Source: R-RK-3 sp963834945 | Lineage (GTDB): Bacteria; Pseudomonadota; Alphaproteobacteria; Rhizobiales; Rhodomicrobiaceae | Reading direction: 5' to 3' | DNA length: 64,000 bases | NCBI GenBank assembly: GCA_963834945.1 | Contig: CAWIDT010000009.1 | Span: 620,001-684,000, forward strand | In this document: piece after piece, positions 9,387 through 18,093 of the stretch | Position numbering within the stretch: the first letter of the stretch is position 1 | Layout of the letters: every line of letters starts with the position of its first letter | Notes under the pieces: generated by a model | Database searches by the model: none | The model's input: only the letters and a program-made list of their open reading frames with translations | What the model was told of the DNA's origin: nothing | Made by a program: the position numbers and the translations under genes

Positions 9387-10294
9387 GCCGGTTGCCGACC
9401 CTCGACGGTAAACCCTGCATCCCGCGCCAGCGCCTCCAGATTGCGATGCCCCATGGTCGCATAGGTCAGCGGATGGGCTTTCGCGGGGTCTTGTTCCGCC
9501 TCCACCACCAGCCAGCCCGAATAGCCGTGCTCGGCCAGGCGCCGCAAAAGCGCGGGATAGCCGATCGCGCCATCGCCGGGAACGGTGAAGATGCCGGCGA
9601 GCACGGCTCCCATAAAACTCCAATCCTCGGCGCGGGCCTTGGCAAGCACGTCCGGCCGCACATCCTTGCAATGGACATGCACGACGCGCGCGATAGTGCG
9701 GGCCAGCATGGCTTCGGGATCGCCGCCGGAAAAGGCGCAATGGCCGGTATCGTAAAGCAGCCCGACGGCCTCGCCGCTATTGTCCATCAGCGCGTCGATT
9801 TCGGCATCGGTCTCGACGATCGTGCCCATGTGATGATGGAACGCCATGCGGACGCCGAAATCGGCCATCCGCTCCGCGAGCGCGGTGATCTTGGCGCCAT
9901 AGCCGCGCCACTCATCGGCGGCAAGGCGCGGCCGCTCGGAAATCGGGCGCAGGATGCCGTCATGCCGACCGCGCGAGGTGTCGGCATAAACCACATGCTT
10001 TGCGCCCAGATCGCGCAGCAGGCCGAGATGGCCGGAAACCGCCGCGAATTCATCCTCGACGCTGCGCTCTGCTATCCGGCCGTCATACCATCCGGATACG
10101 AGGTCCAGATCGTAGCCCGCCAGGATCGCGCCCAGCGTGGCGCTGTCTCGCGGAAATTTCCCGCCAAGCTCCGTTCCCCGGAATCCGGCCTGCCGCGTTT
10201 CCGCGAGGCAGACCTCCAGCGGCGTATCTCCGCCCAGGGAGGGATCGTCATCATTGGACCAGGTGATGGGATTGATACCCAGCTTCACGCTCAT
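9383..10294 (-). CDS. iolE: IolE-like inosose dehydratase / sugar-phosphate isomerase-family TIM barrel
   Basis: 303-residue xylose-isomerase-like TIM barrel. The N-terminus KLGINPITWSNDDDP and the GTELGGKFP segment match myo-inosose-2 dehydratase (IolE), which removes water from 2-keto-myo-inositol in inositol catabolism. Metal-site candidates are Glu in GTELGG, FHHHMGT, DTGHCAFSGGDP and VHCKDVR. Start at 10294; further upstream codons of the frame run into the promoter region. First gene of the minus-strand operon and divergent from the MocR regulator at 10451. The other iol genes (iolB, C, D) are absent nearby, so a role on a related keto sugar is possible. Confidence 0.85.
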   Translation of the reverse strand: MSVKLGINPITWSNDDDPSLGGDTPLEVCLAETRQAGFRGTELGGKFPRDSATLGAILAGYDLDLVSGWYDGRIAERSVEDEFAAVSGHLGLLRDLGAKHVVYADTSRGRHDGILRPISERPRLAADEWRGYGAKITALAERMADFGVRMAFHHHMGTIVETDAEIDALMDNSGEAVGLLYDTGHCAFSGGDPEAMLARTIARVVHVHCKDVRPDVLAKARAEDWSFMGAVLAGIFTVPGDGAIGYPALLRRLAEHGYSGWLVVEAEQDPAKAHPLTYATMGHRNLEALARDAGFTVEGRQPA

Positions 10295-10450
10295 TGAGAC
10301 GATCCTGCATGTTCGAGAACAGTTTGATCCTAAGGCAAACTGTCTCCATCGCGAGAGCCAGTTTGGCTCAAAACGAAGGTGCCAGTTGACAGGCGGTGTT
10401 CCAAACCGCACACCATCGCGGGCCGCCGGATATCTATTGGAGGACTGGCC
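10295..10450. promoter_or_regulatory. Divergent promoter region with three CAGTTTG boxes (candidate MocR operator)
   Basis: The 156 bases between iolE and the regulator carry an inverted repeat ACAGTTTG (10319-10326) / CAAACTGT (10336-10343) with a 9-base spacer, and a third CAGTTTG copy in direct orientation at 10359-10365, inside the short palindrome AGCCA-GTT-TGGCT. MocR/GabR regulators usually bind sets of direct and inverted repeats next to their own gene, so this is the likely operator. A strong ribosome-binding site GGAGGA (10439-10444) precedes the TTG start at 10451. That it is the operator is inference. Confidence 0.55.
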
Positions 10451-11912
10451 TTGTCCGAGAGTTTTCCTCTCGAATCCCTGACATTGGAACGGGCTTCGCC
10501 CGTGCCGCTGCATCGCCAGCTCTATGAGGCGCTTCGCGGGCTGATCCAGGAGCGGAGTTCTGGCTGCGGGGAGCGGGCTGCCTTCGACGCGGTCTTTGGC
10601 GATCGATCTGGATATCGCCCGAAATACGGTCGTCGCGGCCTATGATCAACTTGCGACCGAAGGCTATATCATTGCCCGGCCAGGGGCCCGCGCGGTTGTC
10701 GTCGATCTGCCAACCGGCGCTAGCCGCGACGGGCACGGCGCGCCTCCGATCCCGAGGCGGGAGATCTCCAAGCGCGGCGAGCTCATGATCCGCCAGCCTG
10801 TGCATCACGGAACGCCGGGACAGCTTGCCTTTCACCCCGGCATGCCCGATCCTGACAGCTTCCCCTTCTCCACCTGGGGCAGGCTGGTCGCCAGGCACGC
10901 CCGCTATGCGCGCGGCGCGCTGTTCGGAACCTATCATGTCACCGGGCATCCGCATTTGCGCGAGGCGATCGCCAATTTTCTGAAAGCTTCGCGCGGGGTC
11001 CGCTGCGATCCGGAGCAGATCGTGGTGACGACGGGAGCGCAAGCCGCGCTTGACCTGCTGGCCCGGCTGCTGCTCGACCCTGGCGACACCGTCTGGATGG
11101 AAGAGCCCGGCTATTATGGCGCGCAGGCCGCCTTTACCGCGGCGGGCGCGAAACTATCGCCGCTCTTCGTCCGGGAAGCCGGCTGGGATCTGGACACACC
11201 GGTCGGTCCCGCGCCCCGGCTCATCTATGTGACGCCCTCATGCCAGCATCCGATCGGCGCGACCATGCGCATGGATCAGCGTTTGCGCCTGTTGGAGATC
11301 GCCGAAGCGAATAATGCCTGGGTGATCGAGGACGATTTCGACGGTGAGTATCGGTTCCGCGGCCAGCCGATCCCCGCCATGCAAAGCGCCGATCTTACGC
11401 AGCGGGTCGTCTATGTCGGTACGTTCGCCAAGATCCTTTTTCCGGCGCTTCGGCTCGGGTTCATGGTACTGCCGGGAGCGTTGCCGGAGGGCATGGCTCG
11501 GGCGATCAGCATCACCGGGCAATTCGCGCCGCTGCTTCTGCAGGCGGCTCTCGCCGATTTCATCGATGAGGGCCACATGGCTCGTCACCTGCGCCGGATG
11601 CGCCGCCTCTATGCGGCAAGGCGGGACACATTCCAGACCCTATGCAAAACGCATCTCTCGGAGTGGCTGCAGATGATCCCCGGCGATAGCGGCATCCAGA
11701 TGGTCGGACTGCTTGCCGGAGGCTTGCAAGATGATGTGATGGCGGCACAAGCGCGCTCACGCGGGATGAGTGTTTCGCCTCTATCCATTCAGTATCGGCA
11801 TGGATCGCCGCGCCAGGGTCTGGTCCTGGGATATGCCGGTGCCAGCGAAACGCTGATGCGCAGGGGAATCGTCGCCCTGGAGGAGGCGCACCAGGCCGCT
11901 ATTTCCGGATGA
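10451..11912 (+). pseudogene. MocR/GntR-family regulator with aminotransferase domain, frameshifted near 10555
   Basis: Regulator with an N-terminal winged helix and a C-terminal fold-type-I aminotransferase domain that binds PLP. It begins at TTG 10451, six bases after GGAGGA; the helix-turn-helix starts in this frame (PLHRQLYEALRGLIQER). Near 10555 one extra base moves the frame: the continuation LAAGSGLPSTRSLAIDLDI, required by the family, is in the next frame and runs to 11912. The aminotransferase part is intact with TTGAQAALDLLARLLL, EEPGYYG, and the PLP-lysine region YVGTFAKILFPALRLGF. Likely controls the iolE operon. Either the indel is an assembly error or the DNA-binding domain is lost and the regulator is inactive. 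Confidence 0.82.
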
Positions 11913-11967
11913 GCGGGGGCCGATTGCCGGTCGATGCGCCGCGGCGGGTGAATGATGATGCCGCTTG

Positions 11968-12351
11968 TCACGTTGCGCCCCCGGGAAGGCCGACAACAAA
12001 TCCTGTTACGCCCGCCTCAATCCCCTGGCGCAGCGTATCACCGGCACTCTGGAAGAAGCCGCGCCCGGTGATGTCGCTGGCGACATTGATGATGTCGTTC
12101 GCATTCAATGTGCGGAAAAGGTCAAAACTCCAGTCGATTTTGCCGCCGGCAATCGGCACGCCGAGATTACCGCGCAGGCCCGTTTCCATGTATGCGAGAC
12201 CACCTGTTTCAGCGCCGGATCGGAGACGAGAAAGTTCTCCAGAAGGCACGGGGCGTCCGGATCGGAACAGGCCAGTTCGGCGGGGGTGGGCGCGCGATTC
12301 GCCTCCGAACAGCTGCCGCCAGCCGGAATTGGCGGAAATCCAGCCAAGCCG
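11968..12351 (-). pseudogene. TonB-dependent receptor relic
   Basis: A piece from the late part of an outer-membrane TonB-dependent receptor. The matching segments lie in two frames: SEANRAPTPAELAC with DPDAPCLLENFLVSDP (about 12307-12195), then ETGLRGNLGVPIAGGKIDWS and FDLFRTLNANDIINVAS with GRGFFQSAGDTLRQGIEAG (12192-11980). A preceding segment is again in the second frame. So at least two frameshifts are present and both ends of the gene, including plug and TonB box, are missing. This fragment occupies most of the 690-base gap between the MocR gene and the LVIVD gene; the rest of the gap shows nothing recognisable. Confidence 0.75.
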
Positions 12352-12603
12352 CAAAGCCGCCTGACACCGCAACCGCCCGAACCTGCGTCCTTCACCGGAT
12401 GCATACGCCAATTCTCGCCATGGCGCGGTTGAACACGGGTGGTGTGATCGATCCCATCGCCGCCTATCGCGCCAGCGGATACCGGAAGAAAATGGCCTGC
12501 GTGCGCCTGCCGGTCACCGCAGGCGGTCACGGCATTGTCTGAACCGGTCTGCCTGCGATGTCTCTTCTTCGGGCCGCGCGCTATCCGGCGTCCACGGCGC
12601 TGC

Positions 12604-13851
12604 TCAGCCTCTATATTCGACGATGTAGAGACCGGCCGAGAAATCGGTGACGTAGCAGAGGGCGTTCTTGTCGACGAAGACGTCGGCAGAGTGCAGGACG
12701 ATCGGCCGGTTCGGTCGCGGATCGACCCATTTCGCGGGCGGCGGCGGCACGAATGCGCCGACCTCCTTCGGGCGGAACTGGTCGCGGATATCATAGGCGC
12801 GCAAACCCGCATTCTGATAGGTGGCGAAAATCACCTCGGAGCTTTGGAAGTTGCCCGGTCGGTTCTCATACACATTATGCGGCCCGAAATGTCCGCCGAC
12901 CTTGAGGTAGTCTTTGTCGGACGGGGCGGGAAATGTCGAGATGCTGATCGGGTTCGATTTGACGTGGTTGTCGAAAATCCAGATCGGCTTGAAGCCGTCC
13001 TCCTGATGATCGAGCACGGTTTCGTCGACGACGACGAGCAGGTCGCGGTCGGGCAGGGGCAGGGCATTGTGCGTGCCGCCGCCGAAGGGTGGCGCCCAGA
13101 CTTTATGTACGATTTGCTTCGGATTTGCCTTGTCCTTCACATCGACGACGACCAGGCAGGCATCGCGCCAGGAGCAATAGGCGATGTCATCGTGGATGAT
13201 CGCGTGATGGAGGCCGAAGCGCCCATTCGCGGTCGGCCAGTTGGCCTTCTCGCCGGCCGCGACATTCATGCCGGGCAGCCAATATTTGCCGGCCATCTGC
13301 GGCTTCGCCGGGTCCTGCATGTCGATGCAGATCAAGATGTAGTCGGAAAAGCCGTCGAGCAGCGCCGAGGCATAGGCCCAGCGGCCGCCGACATACCAGA
13401 TGCGATGCAGCCCGGTGCCCTCGACCGGCATAAAACCGATCTGCTTCGGCTCGTCGGGCTTTGAGATATCGTAGACCGCCATGCCCGCCGACCAATTGCG
13501 GTCCTTGGAGTCATCATGGGCGTGACCTTCCACCGAACCCTTGTAATAATTCTTCTCGTCGGCGAGCTCGGGCTGGGCGAACATGTCCTTATTATGGATG
13601 ACGAGCAGCAGATCTTCATGGGTCTGCAGGTGCAATGTCCAGGTATTCGGCGGCGCCGCGACGTGGCGCACGACTTTGGGTGCTTTCGGGTCACGCACGT
13701 CGATGATGCTAAAGCCCTTGGAGAAAATGTGTCCGACATAGGCGTAGCCGCGATGCACCATGATCTGGACGCCGTCGCAAAGGCCGCCCTGGTCGCTATG
13801 GCCGATGAGCTTCATATTGTTGGTGGCGTAGTCGGGCGTGGGCAAGGTCAT
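12604..13851 (-). CDS. LVIVD-repeat beta-propeller protein, function unknown
   Basis: 415-residue protein built of LVIVD-like repeats. Blades are seen in GFSIIDVRDP, GMAVYDISKPDEP, ILICIDMQDPAKP, ACLVVVDVKDKANP, IWIFDNHVKSNP and GLRAYDIRDQ, followed by the closing segment GLYIVEYRG. This pattern forms a seven-bladed propeller in related proteins. No signal peptide is visible. His-rich spots such as GHAHDD, LHRIWY and GLHHAIIHDD could hold a metal, but that is inference. It lies downstream of the damaged sugar-transporter genes on the same strand, separated by repeats. The biochemical role of this family is not established; some members lie beside carbohydrate or methoxy-compound genes. Confidence 0.8.
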   Translation of the reverse strand: MTLPTPDYATNNMKLIGHSDQGGLCDGVQIMVHRGYAYVGHIFSKGFSIIDVRDPKAPKVVRHVAAPPNTWTLHLQTHEDLLLVIHNKDMFAQPELADEKNYYKGSVEGHAHDDSKDRNWSAGMAVYDISKPDEPKQIGFMPVEGTGLHRIWYVGGRWAYASALLDGFSDYILICIDMQDPAKPQMAGKYWLPGMNVAAGEKANWPTANGRFGLHHAIIHDDIAYCSWRDACLVVVDVKDKANPKQIVHKVWAPPFGGGTHNALPLPDRDLLVVVDETVLDHQEDGFKPIWIFDNHVKSNPISISTFPAPSDKDYLKVGGHFGPHNVYENRPGNFQSSEVIFATYQNAGLRAYDIRDQFRPKEVGAFVPPPPAKWVDPRPNRPIVLHSADVFVDKNALCYVTDFSAGLYIVEYRG

Positions 13852-13964
13852 CGGGTCCTCTCCATGTTCAATTCATGCGCTGCGCGCAAATGGCCTTCAA
13901 AAAGGAGGCGGGACGGCCCGGAAGCCGCCCCCTAGGCTCTCGCCGGATCGGGAACTCCGCCGCG

Positions 13965-14070
13965 CTACAGCCTTTTCCGCTCCGATTGAATCGGAGCGCG
14001 GCTCTAATTCTTTGTTTTGTCGCATTTTCTCGACGCAAACCGGCGTCCACTTTGCTGGAAAATGCTCTAG
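13965..14070 (-). repeat. Intergenic repeat family, copy A
   Basis: About 105 bases. Read on the minus strand it starts CTAGAGCATTTTCCAGCAAA, continues with GTGGACGCCGGTTTGCGTC, then GAAAATGCGACAAAACAAAG, and ends with a short hairpin CTCCGATT/AATCGGAG. The same order of blocks occurs at 36302-36406 and, more diverged, at 41851-41955. It resembles the short palindromic mosaic repeats seen between genes in many Hyphomicrobiales genomes (from memory). Confidence 0.8.
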
Positions 14071-14113
14071 TGGTTCGTCTCTAACCCTCCGGACCGCTAG
14101 CATTTTTGCTGAT

Positions 14114-14194
14114 GGATCGAATTGACCTGACATTTTACAGGCTTAGCGCTTTCGTCAGACTCTCCGCACGGGGCTCAAATGTCAGGTTCGATCC
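14114..14194. repeat. MITE-like hairpin element after the binding-protein gene
   Basis: The ends are inverted copies: GGATCGAA-TTGA-CCTGACATTT at the left, and GGATCGAACCTGACATTT read on the minus strand at the right, differing only by a 4-base insertion. The 81-bp unit folds into one long hairpin. It begins one base after the TAG of the binding-protein gene, so it could also act as a transcription end. No coding capacity. Confidence 0.6.
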
Positions 14195-14195
14195 A

Positions 14196-15319
14196 CTAGT
14201 TCACGCCCCAGATCTTCTTGTACTGGTCGCGATATCCATTACCCGGATCGAAGATGTTCTTGTCGCCGCCATCCTTGTCGATGTTCGCAGGCGTGAACAG
14301 ATGCACGGGCGGCACATAGCCGCTCGGCTTCTCGCCGGCAAAGGCGCGGTTCAGCTCGTCGATGAGCTGCCAGCCCTGCAGGTTCAGCGGTTCGGCGACC
14401 GTCGCGATCTGGTATTGCTTGTTCCGGATGCGCTGGAAGGCGGGCACCGAACCGTCGCCCGCCGAGATCTGTAACGGGTGGCCACTGGCCGGATCAATGC
14501 CGGCCGAGGTCAAGGCCGGGGCGGAGAAGTCGTAATAAAGGTCATTCACGGCTATCGAATAGGTCCATTTGTCGCCATATTTGGCCAGCAGTGAGGTGGT
14601 CAGCTGTCCCATGCGGTTGGCGAGATCGCCGATCGGGGTGTCCTCGACCGAGAGCACCTTGCAGCCAGGGCACGTCTCGACAGCCGTCTTCTCCGCGTTG
14701 GTTTTCGCCGTTGCGATCGCGTAGATCGAATCGGTGAAGAGGATCACGCCAGCCTTGCCGCCCGAATGGACGACGGCATAGAGACCGGACGCCTTGGCCA
14801 CTTCGAGCGGATCGGTGGAGACATTATAGGCGACCTGCGGAATGCCCTCGATTGCGCCGACCTTCGGCCCGGCGTGCCAGCCGACCATCTTGATGCCTTC
14901 CGCCGCGGCCTGCTCGATGACGGGCTGCTGCTCCTTGGCGTCGACGCCGCCGAGGATGATTGCGGCCGGCTTCAGCGCAATGGCCTGGGTCAGCGCCGAG
15001 GTGCGCGCCGGCACCGAGCCCTGGCCGTCGAGGATGCGGAATTCCAGCCCAGCACCTTGGCGGCCTCAGCCGCACCATCGCCCGCGCCTTGCGCGCCCCC
15101 ATTGCGCTGATCGGTCGAGACATAGACAACAACCTTCTTGCCCTGCGCCTTGGGGCCGGTGGTCGGGCCGGTCCATGTGGTCACCGGCGCGGTCACCGTG
15201 GCGATGTAGTCTTTTGCGGCCTTCATTGTGGCATCGTCTTGGGCCTGTGCGGCCGTGACGTGCACCGCAAATAGTGCGGAGGCGAGAATGGCCCCCGTCA
15301 TGATGCGTGAATTAGGCAT
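14196..15319 (-). pseudogene. Sugar ABC transporter substrate-binding protein, frameshifted near 15045
   Basis: Periplasmic binding protein of the CUT2 type, clearly related to the intact one at 36467-37585 (shared GKKVVVYVSTDQRNGGAQG-like start, CPGCKVL, AVNDLYYDFSAP and IWGVN end). The signal peptide (MPNSRIMTGAILASALFAVH, then TAAQAQ) and first 95 residues are in one frame and end at AAKVLGW. The required continuation EFRILDGQGSVPARTSALTQ is in another frame and runs to 14196. Insertion of one G at about 15045 would restore a normal 373-residue protein. Because the neighbouring ATPase gene is also broken, real inactivation is plausible, but an assembly error cannot be excluded. Confidence 0.85.
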
Positions 15320-15427
15320 TTCCGCTCCCTTTATTTGGACGCCACCGGCAAACGGCCGGCAGTTCGTCTGGCCGGTTTTCCGGCGCTCCTTGCGACCCGC
15401 AAGAGGTCTCGCACTGCAAGCTCTGCT

Positions 15428-16468
15428 TCATCCTGCTTCAATCGGCGCGCGCACGACTTTCGCCCGGCGGCGCTGGGCAAAAGCGGCTAGCGCTATGGAG
15501 ATGACCAGGGTAGTGCCGTTGAACAGCGGCTCTACGAAAAAGGCGCCGCCGAGCTGCTGGATGCCTGAGATGCCTACTGCGAGGATCAGCACACCGAAAA
15601 TCGTGCCCCAGACATTGACGCGGCCCGGCTTGATCGTGGTCGAGCCGAGGAATGCGCCCACCAGCGCCGGCAACAAATAGTCCAGACCGACATTGGCCTG
15701 GCCGATGCGCAGTTTCGCGGCGAGGACGCAGCCGGCAAAGCCGGCGATCACACCGGAGGCGACGAACACCCCGATTACATAGGCCCGCACTGGAATGCCG
15801 TTCAGCGCGGCGGCCTTTTCATTGGCGCCGATCGCATAGACATGGCGGCCGAGTGGCAGGCGTTCGCTGATGATCCAAAGCACGATCGCGAGCAGGATGA
15901 CATAAATCGCCGGAATAGGGATGCCGAACACCGAAATCGTGTTGAGCGCGATGAAGGCGGAAGGCAGCGGTCCGGTGATTTGGCGCCCTTCGGTGAACCA
16001 CAGGGCCACTGCGTAAAGGATGGTCCCGGTGCCCAGCGTGGCGATGAACGAATCGATCTGCGCCACCTCGACCAGGAGGCCGTTGAACAGCCCGACCAGT
16101 GCCGCGCAGGCGAGCACGATCAGCATGGCAAGCGGCCAGGGCACGCCGAATTTGATGATCAGCCCGATAGCAAGGATGTGCCACATGACAATGCCGAACC
16201 CGACGGTCAGATCAATGCGCCCGGCCATCATCGGGATCGTCGCAGCCAGCGAGAGCAGCGCGATGATCGCTTTGTCGGCAAGAATCGAGCGGAAGTTCAG
16301 GTAGGTCGGGAAGGTGGTCGGCAGCAGGATCGAGAAGAAGATGATCAGCAGCACCGTCAGGATCGGCAGGCCATAGACCGGAATGACGCGGATGGCCTGC
16401 CGCCAGCGTGACAGCCCGGCGAGTTCGAAGCGGGTCGGCTCCAGCGCGTTGGACTTAATGGACTGCAT
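15428..16468 (-). CDS. Sugar ABC transporter permease, RbsC-like
   Basis: 346-residue CUT2 permease with many hydrophobic helices. The conserved MAGRIDLTVGFGIVMWHILA segment, the IDSFIATLGTGT motif and GAFLGSTTIKPGRVNVWGTI near the end are typical. Start at 16468, overlapping the end of the ATPase fragment by 14 bases; the frame further upstream is a shadow of that ATPase. The gene itself looks complete, but its ATPase partner is truncated and its binding protein is frameshifted, so the transporter is probably non-functional unless it borrows an ATPase such as the one at 34737-36281. Confidence 0.9.
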   Translation of the reverse strand: MQSIKSNALEPTRFELAGLSRWRQAIRVIPVYGLPILTVLLIIFFSILLPTTFPTYLNFRSILADKAIIALLSLAATIPMMAGRIDLTVGFGIVMWHILAIGLIIKFGVPWPLAMLIVLACAALVGLFNGLLVEVAQIDSFIATLGTGTILYAVALWFTEGRQITGPLPSAFIALNTISVFGIPIPAIYVILLAIVLWIISERLPLGRHVYAIGANEKAAALNGIPVRAYVIGVFVASGVIAGFAGCVLAAKLRIGQANVGLDYLLPALVGAFLGSTTIKPGRVNVWGTIFGVLILAVGISGIQQLGGAFFVEPLFNGTTLVISIALAAFAQRRRAKVVRAPIEAG

Positions 16469-16924
16469 GGGTCCCCGCAACGGCTTGACTAGATGGATCG
16501 GCGCGCTTGGCCATCCGGCCGACTCGCGCCGAGGCCGCGGCGAGCAGGTTCTCCACGGACAGATCGGCGGCGCTGAGCTCGGCGACCGCGCGGCCGCGGT
16601 CGAACACCAAGGCGCGGTGGCAAACCTTGGCGACCTCCTCGAAATCGGTCGAAACGATGATGATCGCCGCGCCCGCCCGCAGCGCCACATCGAACAGCCG
16701 GTAGATCTCGCTCTTGGCGCCGACATCGACGCCGGCCGTCGGGTCCTCGAAGATGTAGACCTTGCTGCCGAGATGCAGCCAACGGCCGACCACGACCTTT
16801 TGCTGGTTGCCACCGGAGAGCAGCTCGATGGCGAGGCTCGGATCGTTGGGACGCAGGCGGACGCTCTGGCCCAGCTCATGGGAGGCGCGGTTCTCGGGGC
16901 CAGGCGACAGGTAGGAGAAGACGC
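16455..16924 (-). pseudogene. Sugar ABC transporter ATPase, C-terminal fragment cut by IS630
   Basis: Only the last 155 or so residues of a two-domain RbsA/MglA-type ATPase (normally about 500) remain: the signature ELLSGGNQQKVVVGRWL, Walker B IFEDPTAGVDVGAK, the H-loop region IIVSTDFEEVA and the tail. Walker A of both halves is missing. The break falls exactly at the IS630 left end (TA at 16925-16926), and the sequence on the far side of the element is not the missing N-terminal part, so a deletion accompanied or followed the insertion. Confidence 0.88.
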
Positions 16925-17979
16925 TAAGGCGGGATCGGATTAGGCGGAATCGGAAAATTGGGATTCTCTTCCTTCGCGAACAGTGATTCATCATCGGTGC
17001 TGGAGAGGAGGCGGGCATGGATGGGGAAGCCTTATTCGATCGATCTTAGGGAACGTGTCGTCAAGCGCGCGGCTGCGGGCGAAAGCATTCGCGCTATTGC
17101 GGCGGCGTTCGAAATCAGTCCGTCGGCGGTGTCGAAATGGGCTGGAAGGCAGCGGGCGACGGGGAGCGTCGCGCCGGCTCAGATGGGTGGCTATAAGCCG
17201 GTGATCTTGGCAGCGCATCGCGATTTTGTTCACGCCCGCTTTGCTGAGGTGCCCGAGTTGACCTTGCGCGGGCTGAAAAAGGATCTGGCCGAGCTCGGCG
17301 TCAAGGTGAGCTATGGCGCGGTCTGGAGCTTCGTCCATGCCGAGGGCCTGAGCTTCAAAAAAAACCGCGGTCGCAAGCGAGCAGGACCGGCCCGACGTCG
17401 CCCGGCGCCGCACGCAATGGAAAAAATACCAGGCGAAAATCGATCCCACGCGGCTCGTCTTCATCGATGAGACCTGGACCAAGACGAATATGGCGCCGCT
17501 GCGAGGCTGGAGCGCTTGCGGCAAGCGCCTGATCGGCAAGTCGCCTCATGGTCACTGGCGAACCCAGACGTTCCTCGCCGCATTGCGCTGCGACCGGATT
17601 GAGGCGCCTTGCGTCTTTGATGGGCCGATCAACGGCGTGAAATTCCTCACCTATGTCCGGGAATTCCTTCTGCCCAGCCTGAAGGCTGGCGACGTTGTGA
17701 TTATGGACAATCTCGGCAGCCACAAGGGACGGGCCGTTCGCCAAGCCATCCGCAGCGTCGGCGCGAAGCTCTTCTTCCTGCCGCCATACAGTCCCGATCT
17801 CAACCCCATCGAACAGGTCTTTGCCAAGCTCAAACACTGGCTCCGAAAATCCGCAAAGCGCACGGTCGAGACCGTCTGCGATCGCATTGGATCATTGCTC
17901 GATGACTTCCCGCCCAACGAGTGCAGAAACTATCTCGCAAACTCGGGGTATGCTTCCAATTAAAGTGATCCCGCTCTTA
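16925..17979 (+). mobile_element. IS630-family insertion sequence
   Basis: About 1.05 kb. The ends are inverted: TAAGGCGGGATC at the left and TAAGAGCGGGATC read inward from the right, each including the TA dinucleotide that this family duplicates on insertion. Two overlapping frames encode the transposase. It interrupts a sugar-transport ATPase gene and sits 115 bases before the FadR start. Ends were placed by eye and could be off by a base or two. Confidence 0.85.
17021..17963 (+). CDS. IS630-family transposase, made from two frames via an A8 slippery run
   Basis: The first frame (from ATG 17021, preceded by GAGGAGG) encodes the helix-turn-helix part: KPYSIDLRERVVKRAAAGES, IRAIAAAFEISPSAVSKW and the LxxxLG-like YGAVWSFVHAEGLSFKK end. 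At eight As (17357-17364) the reading must move by +1 (or -2) to give TAVASEQDRPDVARRR, and then the DDE domain: FIDETW for the first Asp/Glu, VVIMDNLGSHKG for the second, and PPYSPDLNPIEQVFAKLK with the final Glu. Stop at 17963. The A run in this place is a usual site of programmed frameshifting or transcriptional slippage in IS elements, so the element may be active. Confidence 0.88.
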
Positions 17980-18093
17980 GTGAATAAAGAGTAGGAAATT
18001 CAGTAAGGCTGTCAATCTGATTTTTACCTCAGGCCGCCCGCGCTCGCGTCCAATACGTGATAGCAAAGCATTTCTTCAATCCGACATGGTCCT

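Larger units (their letters stand above)
13852..14195. other. Gap filled by two intergenic repeats
   Basis: No gene is supported here. The 344 bases are occupied largely by copy A of the 105-bp repeat (13965-14070) and by a hairpin-forming MITE-like element (14114-14194) immediately after the binding-protein stop codon. Confidence 0.7.
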
